Assembly: GCA_017958705.1 (NCBI GenBank)
Contig: JAGDCE010000215.1
Location: forward strand, 1 to 8,664
DNA length: 8,664 nt
Direction of reading: 5' to 3'
From: Clostridia bacterium
GTDB lineage: Bacteria > Bacillota > Clostridia > Oscillospirales > CAG-272
A model generated the notes under the pieces. That model made no database searches. It was given only the letters and a program-made list of their open reading frames with translations, and was not told the DNA's origin. The stretch's first letter is position 1. Each line of letters starts with the position of its first letter. Positions 1 to 6,337 of this stretch are shown piece by piece. Position numbers and translations under genes: made by a program.

Positions 1-770
1 AGACTGCGACGACGGAAACGCCTGCAACGCCCGAGGTCACAGAGGACGACGCCACGACGGAGGCCGCGACGGAACCCGAAGCAACGACGGAACCCGAGGC
101 GACGACCGAGCCCGAAGCGACGACCGAGCCCGAAGCGACGACCGAACCGGAAGCGACGACCGAACCCGAGGCGACGACCGAGCCCGAGGCGACGACAGAG
201 CCCGAAGCGACGACGGAGCCCGAAGCGACGACCGAGCCTGAAGAAACTACAGAGCCCGAAGCAACGACAGAGCCCGAAGCAACGACCGAACCCGAGGCGA
301 CCACGGAACCCGAGACTACCACCGAGCCCGCGTCGCAGGTGCCGGATAACGCTTACGTCTTCGAGGACATATACGTCATAAAGCCCGACAACTACACGTT
401 CAAGAACTTCGCCGATTATCCGTCCGGACTCAAGGACGGCGTGGCGGAGGGTACCTGTTTCTTCAACTTCGCGACGATGCCCGCGCTCGAACCCATGACC
501 GACGCGTCAGCGAAGGTATTCCTCGATTCGATAGCCACGCAGATAGGCACCGACTACGAGCTGAGCGCGTTCAACTCTTACCTTGTCGACGATCATGTCG
601 TGACGAAGCTCGACTACGTCTGGGGCAACGGCGGAGCGATCGCGCAGTCGCTCGTCAAGATCCATTTTGACGACCACACGATCCAGATCCAGATGGCGAC
701 GCTGACGACCATACCCGAGGGCATCACGGAATTCGACGCCATAATCGATTCGCTCGGGATCATCAAATAA
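1..770 (+). CDS. Partial repeat-linker protein with C-terminal globular domain (5' end outside window)
   Basis: The reading frame is open from the window edge (first full codon at 3) to the TAA at 768-770, so the true start and any signal peptide lie upstream. The visible protein has two parts. The first 110 or so residues are Thr/Glu/Pro/Ala only, dominated by a TEPEAT hexapeptide repeat, which should be an extended, acidic, non-folding spacer. The last 145 or so residues (about 339-767) are a normal mixed-composition domain rich in aromatic and beta-type segments, ending in a short helix-like stretch (EFDAIIDSLGIIK). That ending recalls PsbP/DUF1795-like small extracytoplasmic domains, but this is a weak impression. 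Thr/Pro/Glu spacers of this kind are common in secreted or lipid-anchored Firmicute proteins, so an extracellular location is inferred. No LPXTG sorting signal or C-terminal membrane segment is present. GTG at 339 could be read as a start, but it has no ribosome binding site and lies inside the open frame. Function unknown. Confidence 0.75.
   Translation, partial: TATTETPATPEVTEDDATTEAATEPEATTEPEATTEPEATTEPEATTEPEATTEPEATTEPEATTEPEATTEPEATTEPEETTEPEATTEPEATTEPEATTEPETTTEPASQVPDNAYVFEDIYVIKPDNYTFKNFADYPSGLKDGVAEGTCFFNFATMPALEPMTDASAKVFLDSIATQIGTDYELSAFNSYLVDDHVVTKLDYVWGNGGAIAQSLVKIHFDDHTIQIQMATLTTIPEGITEFDAIIDSLGIIK
69..320 (+). repeat. 18-bp tandem repeat encoding TEPEAT, 14 units
   Basis: Fourteen consecutive in-frame 18-bp units begin at 69 and repeat every 18 bases to 320; a degenerate fifteenth (TEPAS) follows at 321. 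Most units read Thr-Glu-Pro-Glu-Ala-Thr. The unit at 231 reads TEPEET and the one at 303 TEPETT. Third codon positions vary (GAA/GAG, ACG/ACC/ACA, CCC/CCG/CCT), so the protein repeat is conserved better than the DNA repeat. The units at 105 and 123 are identical, which fits some recent slippage or recombination. Confidence 0.95.
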
Positions 771-788
771 GCGACAAACAGGCGATAT

Positions 789-826
789 AACGCCGCGAAA
801 CCCGCGTTTCGCGGCGTTTCTTTTGC
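789..826 (+). terminator. Intrinsic terminator after the repeat protein gene
   Basis: A perfect 12-bp stem (789-800 with 807-818, core CGCCGCG/CGCGGCG) with a 6-base loop is followed by a T-rich tract. It lies 19 bp after the stop codon. Confidence 0.9.
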
Positions 827-857
827 GTCGTTATTTGAAAAAAATCTCAAAAAGGGC

Positions 858-886
858 TTGAAATAAAACTTCATTTGTGATAAAAT
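858..886 (+). promoter_or_regulatory. Sigma-A promoter of asnS
   Basis: TTGAAA (858-863), a 17-bp spacer and TAAAAT (881-886), with a TGA extended -10 element at 878-880. The predicted transcript starts near 893, leaving a leader of only about 28 bases. That is too short for a T-box riboswitch, which often controls tRNA synthetase genes in Firmicutes. Confidence 0.8.
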
Positions 887-920
887 AAAACATCAGTAAT
901 TTTGAAAGGACGTGGATTCG

Positions 921-2315
921 ATGATGAACGTCACATCTTTAAAAGAAATATTCGAGAGGGCGGATCAGCTGAAGGATACCGTCGTCGTTACCGGCGGCTG
1001 GATCAGGACGGCGCGCCGGAGCAAGAACGTCGGCTTTATAGAGCTTTCAGACGGCACCTGCTTCAACACTCTGCAGATAGTATATTCTCCCGAGCTTCCC
1101 GGAGTTGAGGAGGTCGACGCGCTCAACACAGGTTCCTGCGTCATAGTAACGGGAAAACTCATCCACACGCCGGGCAGTCAGCAGGCGTACGAGATACACG
1201 CGGACAAAATTGATATCGAGGGCGGCTGCGATCCGAGCTATCCGCTTCAGAAGAAACGCCACGGCTTTGAATACCTGCGCACGATCCCGCATCTGCGCCC
1301 GAGGACGAACACGTTCTCGGCTGTGTTCAGAGTCCGCTCGATCCTCACGTTCGCGATCCATAAATATCTGACCGACAGAGGCTTCGTGAACGTAACGACG
1401 CCCTGCATCACGACCTCCGACTGCGAAGGTGCGGGCGAGACGTTCCGCATAACGACGATAGACCCGGCGAACGTTCCGCTCGACGAGGAAGGCAACGTCG
1501 ACTATACGAAGGACTTTTTCGGAAAGAAGACTTATATGACGGTCAGCGGACAGCTCAACGTCGAGCCTTTCGCACTCGCGCTGCGCAACGTCTACACGTT
1601 CGGACCGTCGTTCCGCGCGGAGAACTCGAACACGCCGCGCCACGCCGCGGAGTTCTGGCAGGTCGAGCCGGAAATGGCGTTCTGTGACCTCGACGGGCTC
1701 ATTGCCACGATCGAGGATATGTCGAAATATATCATAGGCTACGTCATGGAGCGCTGCCCCGATGAACTCGCGTTCTTCGACAAATTCATCGAACCGGGGC
1801 TGATCGAAAAGCTGAAGCACACCGTTTCCTGCGATTTCGCGCGTATAACGCATAAAGAAGCGATAAAGATACTGAAAGCATCCGGCAAGCAGTTCGAGAT
1901 CCCGGTGACCGACGACTGCGCGATACAGACCGAATATGAAAAATATCTCGCCGAGGAGTATTTCGGACGTCCCGTGTTCGTCACGGATTACCCGAAGGGA
2001 CACAAGGCGTTTTACATGAAGGTCAACGACGACAACGAGACCGTCGCCGCGACCGACCTGCTCTTCCCGGGGCTCGGCGAGATCGTCGGCGCGTCCGAGC
2101 GCGAAGCGAGATACGACGTGCTCATGCAGAGGATAAACGAGATGGGACTCGATCCCGAAGAATACGGCTGGTATCTCGATCTGCGGCGCTTCGGCACCGC
2201 GACGCACAGCGGCTTCGGCATGGGAGTCGAGAGAATGATGCGCTTCATCACCGGCATCGACAATATCAGAGACGTCATAGCATATCCGAGAACTCCGAAA
2301 AATGCGGAGTTTTGA
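921..2315 (+). CDS. asnS: Asparaginyl-tRNA synthetase
   Basis: Charges tRNA(Asn) with asparagine using ATP in the cytoplasm. The 464-residue length is the usual bacterial AsnRS size. Residues 20-100 are the OB-fold anticodon-binding domain (VVVTGGWIRTARRSKNVGFI). The class II catalytic core follows. TVSGQLNVE is at about 207-215, motif 2 (FRAENSNTPRHAAEF with EPEMAF) at 231-254, and motif 3 (GFGMGVERMM) at 431-440, ending PRTPKNAEF. The AENSNT/RHAAEF form of motif 2 and the asparagine-type C-terminus favour AsnRS over AspRS. ATG at 921 is chosen because AAAGGA at 905-910 is 10 bases upstream. ATG 924 is also possible, while an in-frame GTG at 912 sits directly against the ribosome binding site and is unlikely. 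Having AsnRS suggests direct charging of tRNA(Asn), although an amidotransferase route elsewhere is not excluded. The last 14 bp overlap the next gene. Confidence 0.97.
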   Translation: MMNVTSLKEIFERADQLKDTVVVTGGWIRTARRSKNVGFIELSDGTCFNTLQIVYSPELPGVEEVDALNTGSCVIVTGKLIHTPGSQQAYEIHADKIDIEGGCDPSYPLQKKRHGFEYLRTIPHLRPRTNTFSAVFRVRSILTFAIHKYLTDRGFVNVTTPCITTSDCEGAGETFRITTIDPANVPLDEEGNVDYTKDFFGKKTYMTVSGQLNVEPFALALRNVYTFGPSFRAENSNTPRHAAEFWQVEPEMAFCDLDGLIATIEDMSKYIIGYVMERCPDELAFFDKFIEPGLIEKLKHTVSCDFARITHKEAIKILKASGKQFEIPVTDDCAIQTEYEKYLAEEYFGRPVFVTDYPKGHKAFYMKVNDDNETVAATDLLFPGLGEIVGASEREARYDVLMQRINEMGLDPEEYGWYLDLRRFGTATHSGFGMGVERMMRFITGIDNIRDVIAYPRTPKNAEF

Positions 2316-3060
2316 CGGAATTGAAGCCCGCGGTGCGGCGCTCGTTACCGGCGCCTCCCGCGGGCTCGGTTTTGCGCTCGCCGAACAGTTGAAAAAGCGC
2401 GGATTCGAGCTGATCCTTCACGGCAGGGACGGGGATGCGCTGAAGGATGCCGCGGAAAAACTCGGCGCGGCATATTACACGGCCGACCTGTCGCAGGACG
2501 GGGCGGCAGAGGCGCTTTATTGGCGGATCAAAGCGGACGGATTCACGCTTTCCGTGCTCGTAAACAACGCCGGACTCGGCGCCTCGGGCGAGGCGTGGAC
2601 CGTGCCCGGACCGCGCGACACCGGGCTTATCGCCGTCAACGTCGCCGCCGCGACAAAGCTGACGAAGCTGTTTTTGAAAGACGCCTGCGGCCGCGGATAC
2701 GGCGCGCTGTTGAACGTCTGCTCTGTCGGAGCGTTCCAGCCGGGACCGTACACGGCGTCGTACTACGCGTCAAAGGCGTATCTTCACAGCTACACCCTCG
2801 CCGTGCGCGAGGAGGCGAAGAAATACGGCGTGACGGTGTGCTCGCTTTGCCCGGGGCCGCTTGACACGGAATTCTTCGAGCGCGCGGGGGTAAGAAAGCC
2901 GCGCGGCGCGATGAGCGCGGAAAAGGCCGCGGAGTACGCCGTTAAAAAGTTTTCAAAGGGTAAAAAAACGATAGTCCCGGGATTTCTCAACCGGCTTGCC
3001 CGCGCGGTGCCGGCGGCGCTGCGGACGCGGTTCGTCGCGTCGCTCAAGAAACCCGGCTGA
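2302..3060 (+). CDS. Short-chain dehydrogenase/reductase, classical SDR type
   Basis: A 252-residue NAD(P)-dependent oxidoreductase of the classical SDR family, cytoplasmic, substrate unknown. Visible elements in order: cofactor loop TGASRGLG (residues 16-23), Arg42 at the end of the second beta strand (suggesting NADP), NNAG (88-91), structural Asn113, catalytic Ser141, and Tyr154-x3-Lys158 (YYASK), then the PGPLDTEF segment typical after the active site. The overall pattern resembles the DltE/YqjQ-like group. The ATG lies inside the 3' end of asnS with a 14-bp overlap in another frame. There is no good Shine-Dalgarno sequence, so translation is probably coupled to asnS and the two form one transcript. 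There is no obvious functional link to tRNA charging. Downstream (3061-3100) I see only a weak AT-rich hairpin and no convincing terminator. Confidence 0.92.
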   Translation: MRSFDGIEARGAALVTGASRGLGFALAEQLKKRGFELILHGRDGDALKDAAEKLGAAYYTADLSQDGAAEALYWRIKADGFTLSVLVNNAGLGASGEAWTVPGPRDTGLIAVNVAAATKLTKLFLKDACGRGYGALLNVCSVGAFQPGPYTASYYASKAYLHSYTLAVREEAKKYGVTVCSLCPGPLDTEFFERAGVRKPRGAMSAEKAAEYAVKKFSKGKKTIVPGFLNRLARAVPAALRTRFVASLKKPG

Positions 3061-3128
3061 AATCAATCTTTTTAAAAGAAGTTTTTTAATTCATTTCCCA
3101 AAAGGTGACTTATTTTTCCATATTTATA

Positions 3129-3137
3129 TGGTATAAT
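3129..3137 (+). promoter_or_regulatory. Extended -10 promoter of the DegV gene
   Basis: A perfect TATAAT at 3132-3137 is preceded by a TGG extended -10 element (3129-3131). The best -35-like sequence (GTGACT, 3105-3110) is 21 bp away, which is too far, so the promoter probably relies on the extended -10. A perfect 14-bp inverted repeat (CCATAT-TT-ATATGG, 3118-3131) abuts the -10 box. Confidence 0.7.
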
Positions 3138-3166
3138 CAATGCATAAGACTTAAATGGGGGTTATT

Positions 3167-4054
3167 ATGACCGATTACGTACTGACCTGTTGTTCTTCCG
3201 CGGATCTTAGCAAAGAGCGCTTCGACGCCCGGAATATAAAATATCTGTGTTTCCATTTTTCGCTCAACGGTGTTGAGTATCCCGACGATCTCGGGCAGAC
3301 GATGCCGCCGGCGATGTTATACGAGCGTATGCTCGCGGGCGAAAACAGCAAAACGTCCCAGCCGTCGGCGGGCGAATACATGGAATTCTTTGAAAAGTTT
3401 CTTGAAGAGGGACTCGATATACTTCACGTGACGCTTTCCACCGGGATCTCCGGCGCGTACAACTCCGCGATGGTCGCCGCAGATCAGGTGAGGGAGAAAT
3501 ATCCGGGAAGGAAGGTCTACGTCGTCGATTCGCTCGGCGCGTCGAGCGGCTACGGGCTGATCATGGAGACGCTCGCGGACCTGCGCGACAAAGGCAAGAC
3601 GATAGAGGAGCTCAACGACTGGCTGCACAGGCACAGACTCAACATGCACCACTGGTTCTTCTCGACCGATCTGACGTTCTACATAAAGGGCGGCAGAGTG
3701 TCGAAGACGTCGGGCTTCCTCGGAAATATGCTCGGCATCTGCCCGCTGCTCAACATGGACAACTTCGGCAGACTGATCCCGCGCGAGAAGGTACTCGGAA
3801 AGAAACGCGTCATCCGCCGCACCGTTGAAAAGATGGTCGAAAACGCCGTCGACGGGCTGGATTACGCCGGCAAGGTCTTCATCTGCCAGTCCGAATGCCC
3901 GGAAGACGCTCAGCTCTTAGCCGATCTCGTGAAGGAGAAATTCCCGAAGATGAGGGGCGAGCCAGAGATATTCCCGATAGGCGCCACGATCGGCAGCCAC
4001 ACCGGTCCTGGAACGGTCTCCCTGTTCTTCTGGGGAAAAAAACGCAACGATTAA
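3167..4054 (+). CDS. DegV family fatty-acid-binding protein
   Basis: A DegV/EDD-fold protein of 295 residues. Known members bind long-chain fatty acids, and some (FakB) present them to the FakA kinase in phospholipid synthesis. The fakA gene is not in this window, so a FakB role is inference. Family hallmarks: SSAD near the N-terminus (residues 10-13), TSQPS (63-67), LSTGISGAYNS (90-100), DSLGASSGYG (121-130), GGRVSK (175-180) and IGSHTGPGT (275-283). The usual Asp before SSAD is Cys9 here (CCSSAD). ATG 3167 is preferred because GGGGGT (about 3157-3162) is well placed as a ribosome binding site and the product then begins like other DegV proteins. ATG 3155 would add four residues with no site upstream. 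It has its own promoter and terminator, so it is probably monocistronic. Confidence 0.93.
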   Translation: MTDYVLTCCSSADLSKERFDARNIKYLCFHFSLNGVEYPDDLGQTMPPAMLYERMLAGENSKTSQPSAGEYMEFFEKFLEEGLDILHVTLSTGISGAYNSAMVAADQVREKYPGRKVYVVDSLGASSGYGLIMETLADLRDKGKTIEELNDWLHRHRLNMHHWFFSTDLTFYIKGGRVSKTSGFLGNMLGICPLLNMDNFGRLIPREKVLGKKRVIRRTVEKMVENAVDGLDYAGKVFICQSECPEDAQLLADLVKEKFPKMRGEPEIFPIGATIGSHTGPGTVSLFFWGKKRND

Positions 4055-4065
4055 ATAAGATCCAT

Positions 4066-4094
4066 AACGCGCCCCGCGGAACGGGGCGCGTTTC
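4066..4094 (+). terminator. Intrinsic terminator of the DegV gene
   Basis: A perfect 11-bp GC-rich stem (4066-4076 with 4082-4092, core CGCGCCCCG/CGGGGCGCG) with a CGGAA loop is followed by a short TTT. It starts 12 bp after the stop codon. Confidence 0.85.
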
Positions 4095-4099
4095 ATAAT

Positions 4100-4154
4100 T
4101 GCGGCAAAAGCCGCATCATCATTTTTGCCGGAGGCAAAATCATCATTCATCATT
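4100..4154. repeat. Double-hairpin and CATCAT patch
   Basis: Two small hairpins are joined by CAT-rich repeats: GCGGC-AAAA-GCCGC (4101-4114), CATCATCAT (4114-4122), TTTTGCC-GGA-GGCAAAA (4123-4139), and CATCATT twice in tandem (4141-4154). The composition is unlike the coding sequence on either side. It looks like an interspersed intergenic repeat of the REP type, but only one copy lies in this window. Confidence 0.5.
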
Positions 4155-4163
4155 GAGTCGGCC

Positions 4164-4186
4164 GAGCCGTTCGGGGCTCTTTTTTA
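4164..4186 (+). terminator. Short hairpin with six T residues upstream of spoVAD
   Basis: A 5-bp stem GAGCC/GGCTC (4164-4168 with 4175-4179) and 6-base loop are followed by six T residues. It is a second, weaker terminator behind the DegV gene. It insulates spoVAD from upstream transcription, so spoVAD should have its own promoter between here and 4243. Confidence 0.6.
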
Positions 4187-4242
4187 TTTCTCGCGTTTCG
4201 GCGGCCGGATACGCGTCGATAATAGAAAAAAAGGATATTGAC

Positions 4243-5235
4243 ATGGGTGTGATAAAACTGAAAAACCGCGTGGGCGTCAGCGCCGTCGCGGCGGTGTGCG
4301 GCAAAAAGGAGCACGACGGCCCGTTCGGGTGCGGGCTCGACGAGTTCTGCGGGGACGACACGTTCGGGCAGAAGACTTTCGAGGCGGCGGAGGCTGAGAT
4401 GACGCGCCGCTGTTTCTGCCACGCGATGAGGAAAGGCGGCTTTTCCGAGGCCGATATCGGCGCGATATTCGCGGGCGACCTGATGAACCAGTGCACGGCG
4501 TCCTCGTACGGGCTTCTGCCGTTCGATATACCGTATTTCGGTCTGTTCGGCGCCTGTTCGACGATGGCGGAGGCGGTGATGCTCGCGGCGCTGACGGTGG
4601 ACGGAGGCTATTTCAAACGCGCGGCGGCGATCGCCTGCTCACACAACGCGACGGCGGAGCGCCAGTTCCGCGCGCCGGTCGAATACGGAGGTCAGAGAAC
4701 GCCCACGGCACAGTGGACCGTCACCGGCTCCGGCTGCGCGATCGTTGATGGCGGCGAGTCGCCGATGTATATCCGCGAGGTCATGCCCGGCGTCTCGGTC
4801 GACTACGGCGTGAAGGACGCGGCGAACATGGGCGCGGCTATGGCGCCGGCCGCCGCGGAAACGCTTTTGCGGTATTTCGGCGAGACGGGGTATTCTCCGT
4901 CTTCGTTCGATCTGATACTGACCGGCGATCTCGGCGAGGAGGGAAGCTCGCTTACAGCCGAGCTTACCCGCCGCCGCGGGCTCGATCTCGGATGCGGGTA
5001 CAATGACTTCGGCGTGATGATCTACCGCAAAGACCAGGACGTCCACAGCGGCGGCAGCGGCTGCGGATGCTCCGCAGCCGGCCTCGCCGCATACCTTTAC
5101 GACGAATTCGCCAAAAAACACGTAAAAAACGCCCTGTTCATCGGGACGGGCGCGCTGATGAGCCCGATGGCGCTCGCGCAGGGGCAGAGCATACCCGGCA
5201 TCGCGCATCTTTTGAGGTTTTCGGCGGGATTATGA
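4243..5235 (+). CDS. spoVAD: Stage V sporulation protein AD
   Basis: SpoVAD is part of the SpoVA complex that moves dipicolinic acid into the developing forespore; in Bacillus it binds the compound directly. The 330-residue product has the thiolase-like fold and the family's signature segments: KEHDGPFG (22-29), FAGDLMNQ (76-83), FGACSTMAEA (102-111), SHNATAERQFR (133-143), VTGSGCAIV (160-168), MGAAMAPAAAET (196-207), LILTGDL (224-230), and GGSGCGCSAAG (270-280). ATG 4243 is chosen because AAGGA (4231-4235) is 7 bases upstream. The frame is open back to 4099, but that stretch is a terminator and repeat. No spoVAC lies upstream, where it would usually be; a DegV gene is there instead. A GATAATA (4218-4224) resembles a forespore sigma -10 box, but no matching -35 is clear. 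The spoVAE gene is displaced about 1.1 kb downstream. Confidence 0.96.
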   Translation: MGVIKLKNRVGVSAVAAVCGKKEHDGPFGCGLDEFCGDDTFGQKTFEAAEAEMTRRCFCHAMRKGGFSEADIGAIFAGDLMNQCTASSYGLLPFDIPYFGLFGACSTMAEAVMLAALTVDGGYFKRAAAIACSHNATAERQFRAPVEYGGQRTPTAQWTVTGSGCAIVDGGESPMYIREVMPGVSVDYGVKDAANMGAAMAPAAAETLLRYFGETGYSPSSFDLILTGDLGEEGSSLTAELTRRRGLDLGCGYNDFGVMIYRKDQDVHSGGSGCGCSAAGLAAYLYDEFAKKHVKNALFIGTGALMSPMALAQGQSIPGIAHLLRFSAGL

Positions 5236-5343
5236 TTATCAATATATTTATGAAGATTTACCAATTGTTTATATTTAAATAAATTTACGTTATAACCTGA
5301 TTATTATTTTTTTGGGACAATAAAAATAAAGGAAAGGTGTTAT
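5236..5343. other. AT-rich spacer after spoVAD
   Basis: About 108 bp of strongly AT-rich DNA in sharp contrast to the GC-rich genes around it. It carries promoter-like AT stretches (for example TATAAC at 5291-5296) without a well-spaced pair of boxes, and ends in a GGAAAGGTG-type ribosome binding site for the small ORF at 5344. No terminator follows spoVAD. Confidence 0.6.
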
Positions 5344-5466
5344 ATGAAAATATTAAAGCAAGTATTAAAGAGAGAAAGTTTGCCGGAATTCTACGACTTT
5401 CCAAATCTATGGGGTACAACATATACTGAATATTTATCTATTTCTCATGATTGGGGGATACAATAA
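5344..5466 (+). CDS. Small 40-residue ORF, possible gene remnant
   Basis: ATG 5344 to TAA 5464-5466 encodes 40 residues, beginning MKILKQVLKRESLPEFYDF and ending HDWGIQ. It has a good ribosome binding site (AGGAAAGGTG, about 5330-5339) and its stop overlaps the next gene's start by one base (TAATG), so it looks translated and coupled. Codons are AT-rich (AAA, ATA, TTA, AGA), unlike neighbouring genes, which suggests later arrival. The LPEFYDFxNLW stretch recalls the start of barstar-type immunity proteins (LPEYYGxNLDALW). The rest of such a domain is absent, so it may be the decayed 5' end of such a gene, or simply a leader peptide. I do not recognise it with confidence. Confidence 0.45.
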   Translation: MKILKQVLKRESLPEFYDFPNLWGTTYTEYLSISHDWGIQ

Positions 5467-6104
5467 TGAAAAGAATTCTCATAGGAGTGCTTATCATATG
5501 TCTCTTTTTGAGTTCATGCGCAATAAACGGAGGACTTTCGTCAGACGCCGCGAAATCGGAGAATTTATCTTCGGAAACGGATAAACAGGAAGCGCGTCAG
5601 CAAAGAGCGGAAGAAGCTGCGTCAAACGAAGAGACAGGTCTTGTCGCCGGATTTGTTTATCCCGGCGCCGACACGCTTTCCGAAAACCTGATAGCCCGGG
5701 AGCTCGGGTTCGACGGCGGGCTGTATTTCTGCGAGCCGTCCGGCGAAAAAATACGTTTTGACGGTGAAGACGTTTACACGTTCGTCAAAGACAACATCGG
5801 CAAAGCCGCCACCGACACGCCGGATATGAAATATATGCGCATAATGGCGTACAGCATGGGCGGCGCGTCAGGTTACGACGTAAACGATCTTACGTCTGGC
5901 CTTAACGGATATACAAGCACTGTCAATCAGTACGCCAGCAACGGTACCGTCGTATTTTATACGATCCGCCGCATGATGAGCATCGAGGAGTTCAACGGGG
6001 ACGTCGCATCGGATATTAAATGTTTACTGAACAGTGAAAACGTTTACTGCGTCGTTCTGTCTCTTTACGAGACTCCGTACGACCGCCAAGCGGTCGAGCA
6101 CTGA
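5466..6104 (+). CDS. Small lipoprotein of unknown function
   Basis: The 212-residue product starts with a classic lipoprotein signal: MKR, a hydrophobic core (ILIGVLIICLF), and lipobox LSSC with Cys18 as the lipidated residue. It should be anchored on the outside of the membrane. Residues 20-60 are a Ser/Glu/Ala/Lys-rich flexible linker. Residues 65-212 form a mixed alpha/beta domain (ARELGFDGGLYFCEPSG, MAYSMGGASGYD, VVFYTIRRMMSIEEFNGD) that I cannot place in a family. ATG 5466 is preferred over TTG 5451 because GGGGGA (5453-5458) is 7 bases upstream and the signal peptide then begins correctly. From about 5520 on, base composition is like the host genome, unlike the AT-rich DNA just before it. 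It lies between two spoVA genes, but nothing in the protein itself points to spores. Confidence 0.8.
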   Translation: MKRILIGVLIICLFLSSCAINGGLSSDAAKSENLSSETDKQEARQQRAEEAASNEETGLVAGFVYPGADTLSENLIARELGFDGGLYFCEPSGEKIRFDGEDVYTFVKDNIGKAATDTPDMKYMRIMAYSMGGASGYDVNDLTSGLNGYTSTVNQYASNGTVVFYTIRRMMSIEEFNGDVASDIKCLLNSENVYCVVLSLYETPYDRQAVEH

Positions 6105-6120
6105 CAGTCCCGGCTGACGT

Positions 6121-6264
6121 AGGGGCTGTCGCATAGCATTAACAAACCGTGAACAGCCTGTTCAGTATCAACAAAAAATCAGTCTCGTTTTTAATGTGCG
6201 AGACTGATTTTTTGTTACATTTGTATAGAGCCAAGCGCAAAAATCATAACTTGCGACAGCCCCT
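6121..6264. mobile_element. MITE-like element with 13-bp terminal inverted repeats
   Basis: AGGGGCTGTCGCA at 6121-6133 is repeated as its exact complement at 6252-6264, enclosing 118 bp that cannot code for a transposase. GGGGCTGT-type ends occur in several insertion-sequence families (for example IS1182-like), so this may be a non-autonomous derivative. I see no convincing target-site duplication: left flank GACGT, right flank TTTTG. An internal perfect 18-bp hairpin is listed separately. It sits 16 bp after the lipoprotein stop codon, between that gene and spoVAE. Confidence 0.6.
6170..6216. terminator. Perfect 18-bp hairpin, likely bidirectional terminator
   Basis: Arms 6170-6187 and 6199-6216 are perfectly complementary with an 11-base loop. 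The core CAGTCTCG/CGAGACTG is flanked by A6 on the left and T6 on the right, so a GC-containing stem followed by a U tract would form in RNA from either strand. It probably ends transcription of the lipoprotein gene. Confidence 0.75.
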
Positions 6265-6279
6265 TTTTGCTGTGCCGCG

Positions 6280-6310
6280 TGAATATAAAAAGTCCGGTAC
6301 GGCAACAATA
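6280..6310 (+). promoter_or_regulatory. Candidate forespore sigma F/G promoter of spoVAE
   Basis: TGAATA (6280-6285) matches the sigma G-type -35. GGCAACAATA (6301-6310) fits the sigma F-type -10 pattern GGnnAnAATA, and its AACAATA part sits 18 bp after the -35, a usual sigma G distance. Transcription would start near 6317, about 20 bases before the spoVAE ATG. The -10 box lies in the left arm and loop of the terminator at 6295-6326. Motif-level prediction only. Confidence 0.45.
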
Positions 6311-6326
6311 GCCGTACCGTTTTTTT
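6295..6326 (+). terminator. Intrinsic terminator directly ahead of spoVAE
   Basis: A perfect 9-bp stem CGGTACGGC/GCCGTACCG (6295-6303 with 6311-6319) and AACAATA loop are followed by seven T residues (6320-6326). The T tract ends only 11 bases before the spoVAE ATG and touches its ribosome binding site. Upstream transcripts should stop here. Confidence 0.85.
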
Positions 6327-6337
6327 GTGAGGGACGT

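Noticed and set aside
69..320. CRISPR array
   Set aside because: The repeats are contiguous 18-bp in-frame codon repeats with no spacers.
893..920. T-box riboswitch for asnS
   Set aside because: The predicted leader is only about 28 bases and the sequence upstream is a terminator and promoter.
1047..2207. 386-codon open frame antisense to asnS
   Set aside because: Arg/Glu/Val-rich shadow of a GC-rich gene with unmistakable AsnRS motifs on the other strand; no ribosome binding site.
4099..4242. Longer N-terminus for SpoVAD
   Set aside because: The stretch is a hairpin repeat and terminator; the family N-terminus and a good ribosome binding site place the start at 4243.
4639..5208. 189-codon antisense frame opposite spoVAD
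   Set aside because: Biased Arg/Ala composition, no initiation signal, opposite a conserved gene.
5265..5296. Sigma-A promoter TTGTTT / TATAAC ahead of the small ORF
   Set aside because: The 20-bp spacing is too long and random matches are likely in AT-rich DNA.
6149..6337. Longer N-terminus for SpoVAE
   Set aside because: It would translate the MITE-like element and a terminator; the normal family start is ATG 6338.
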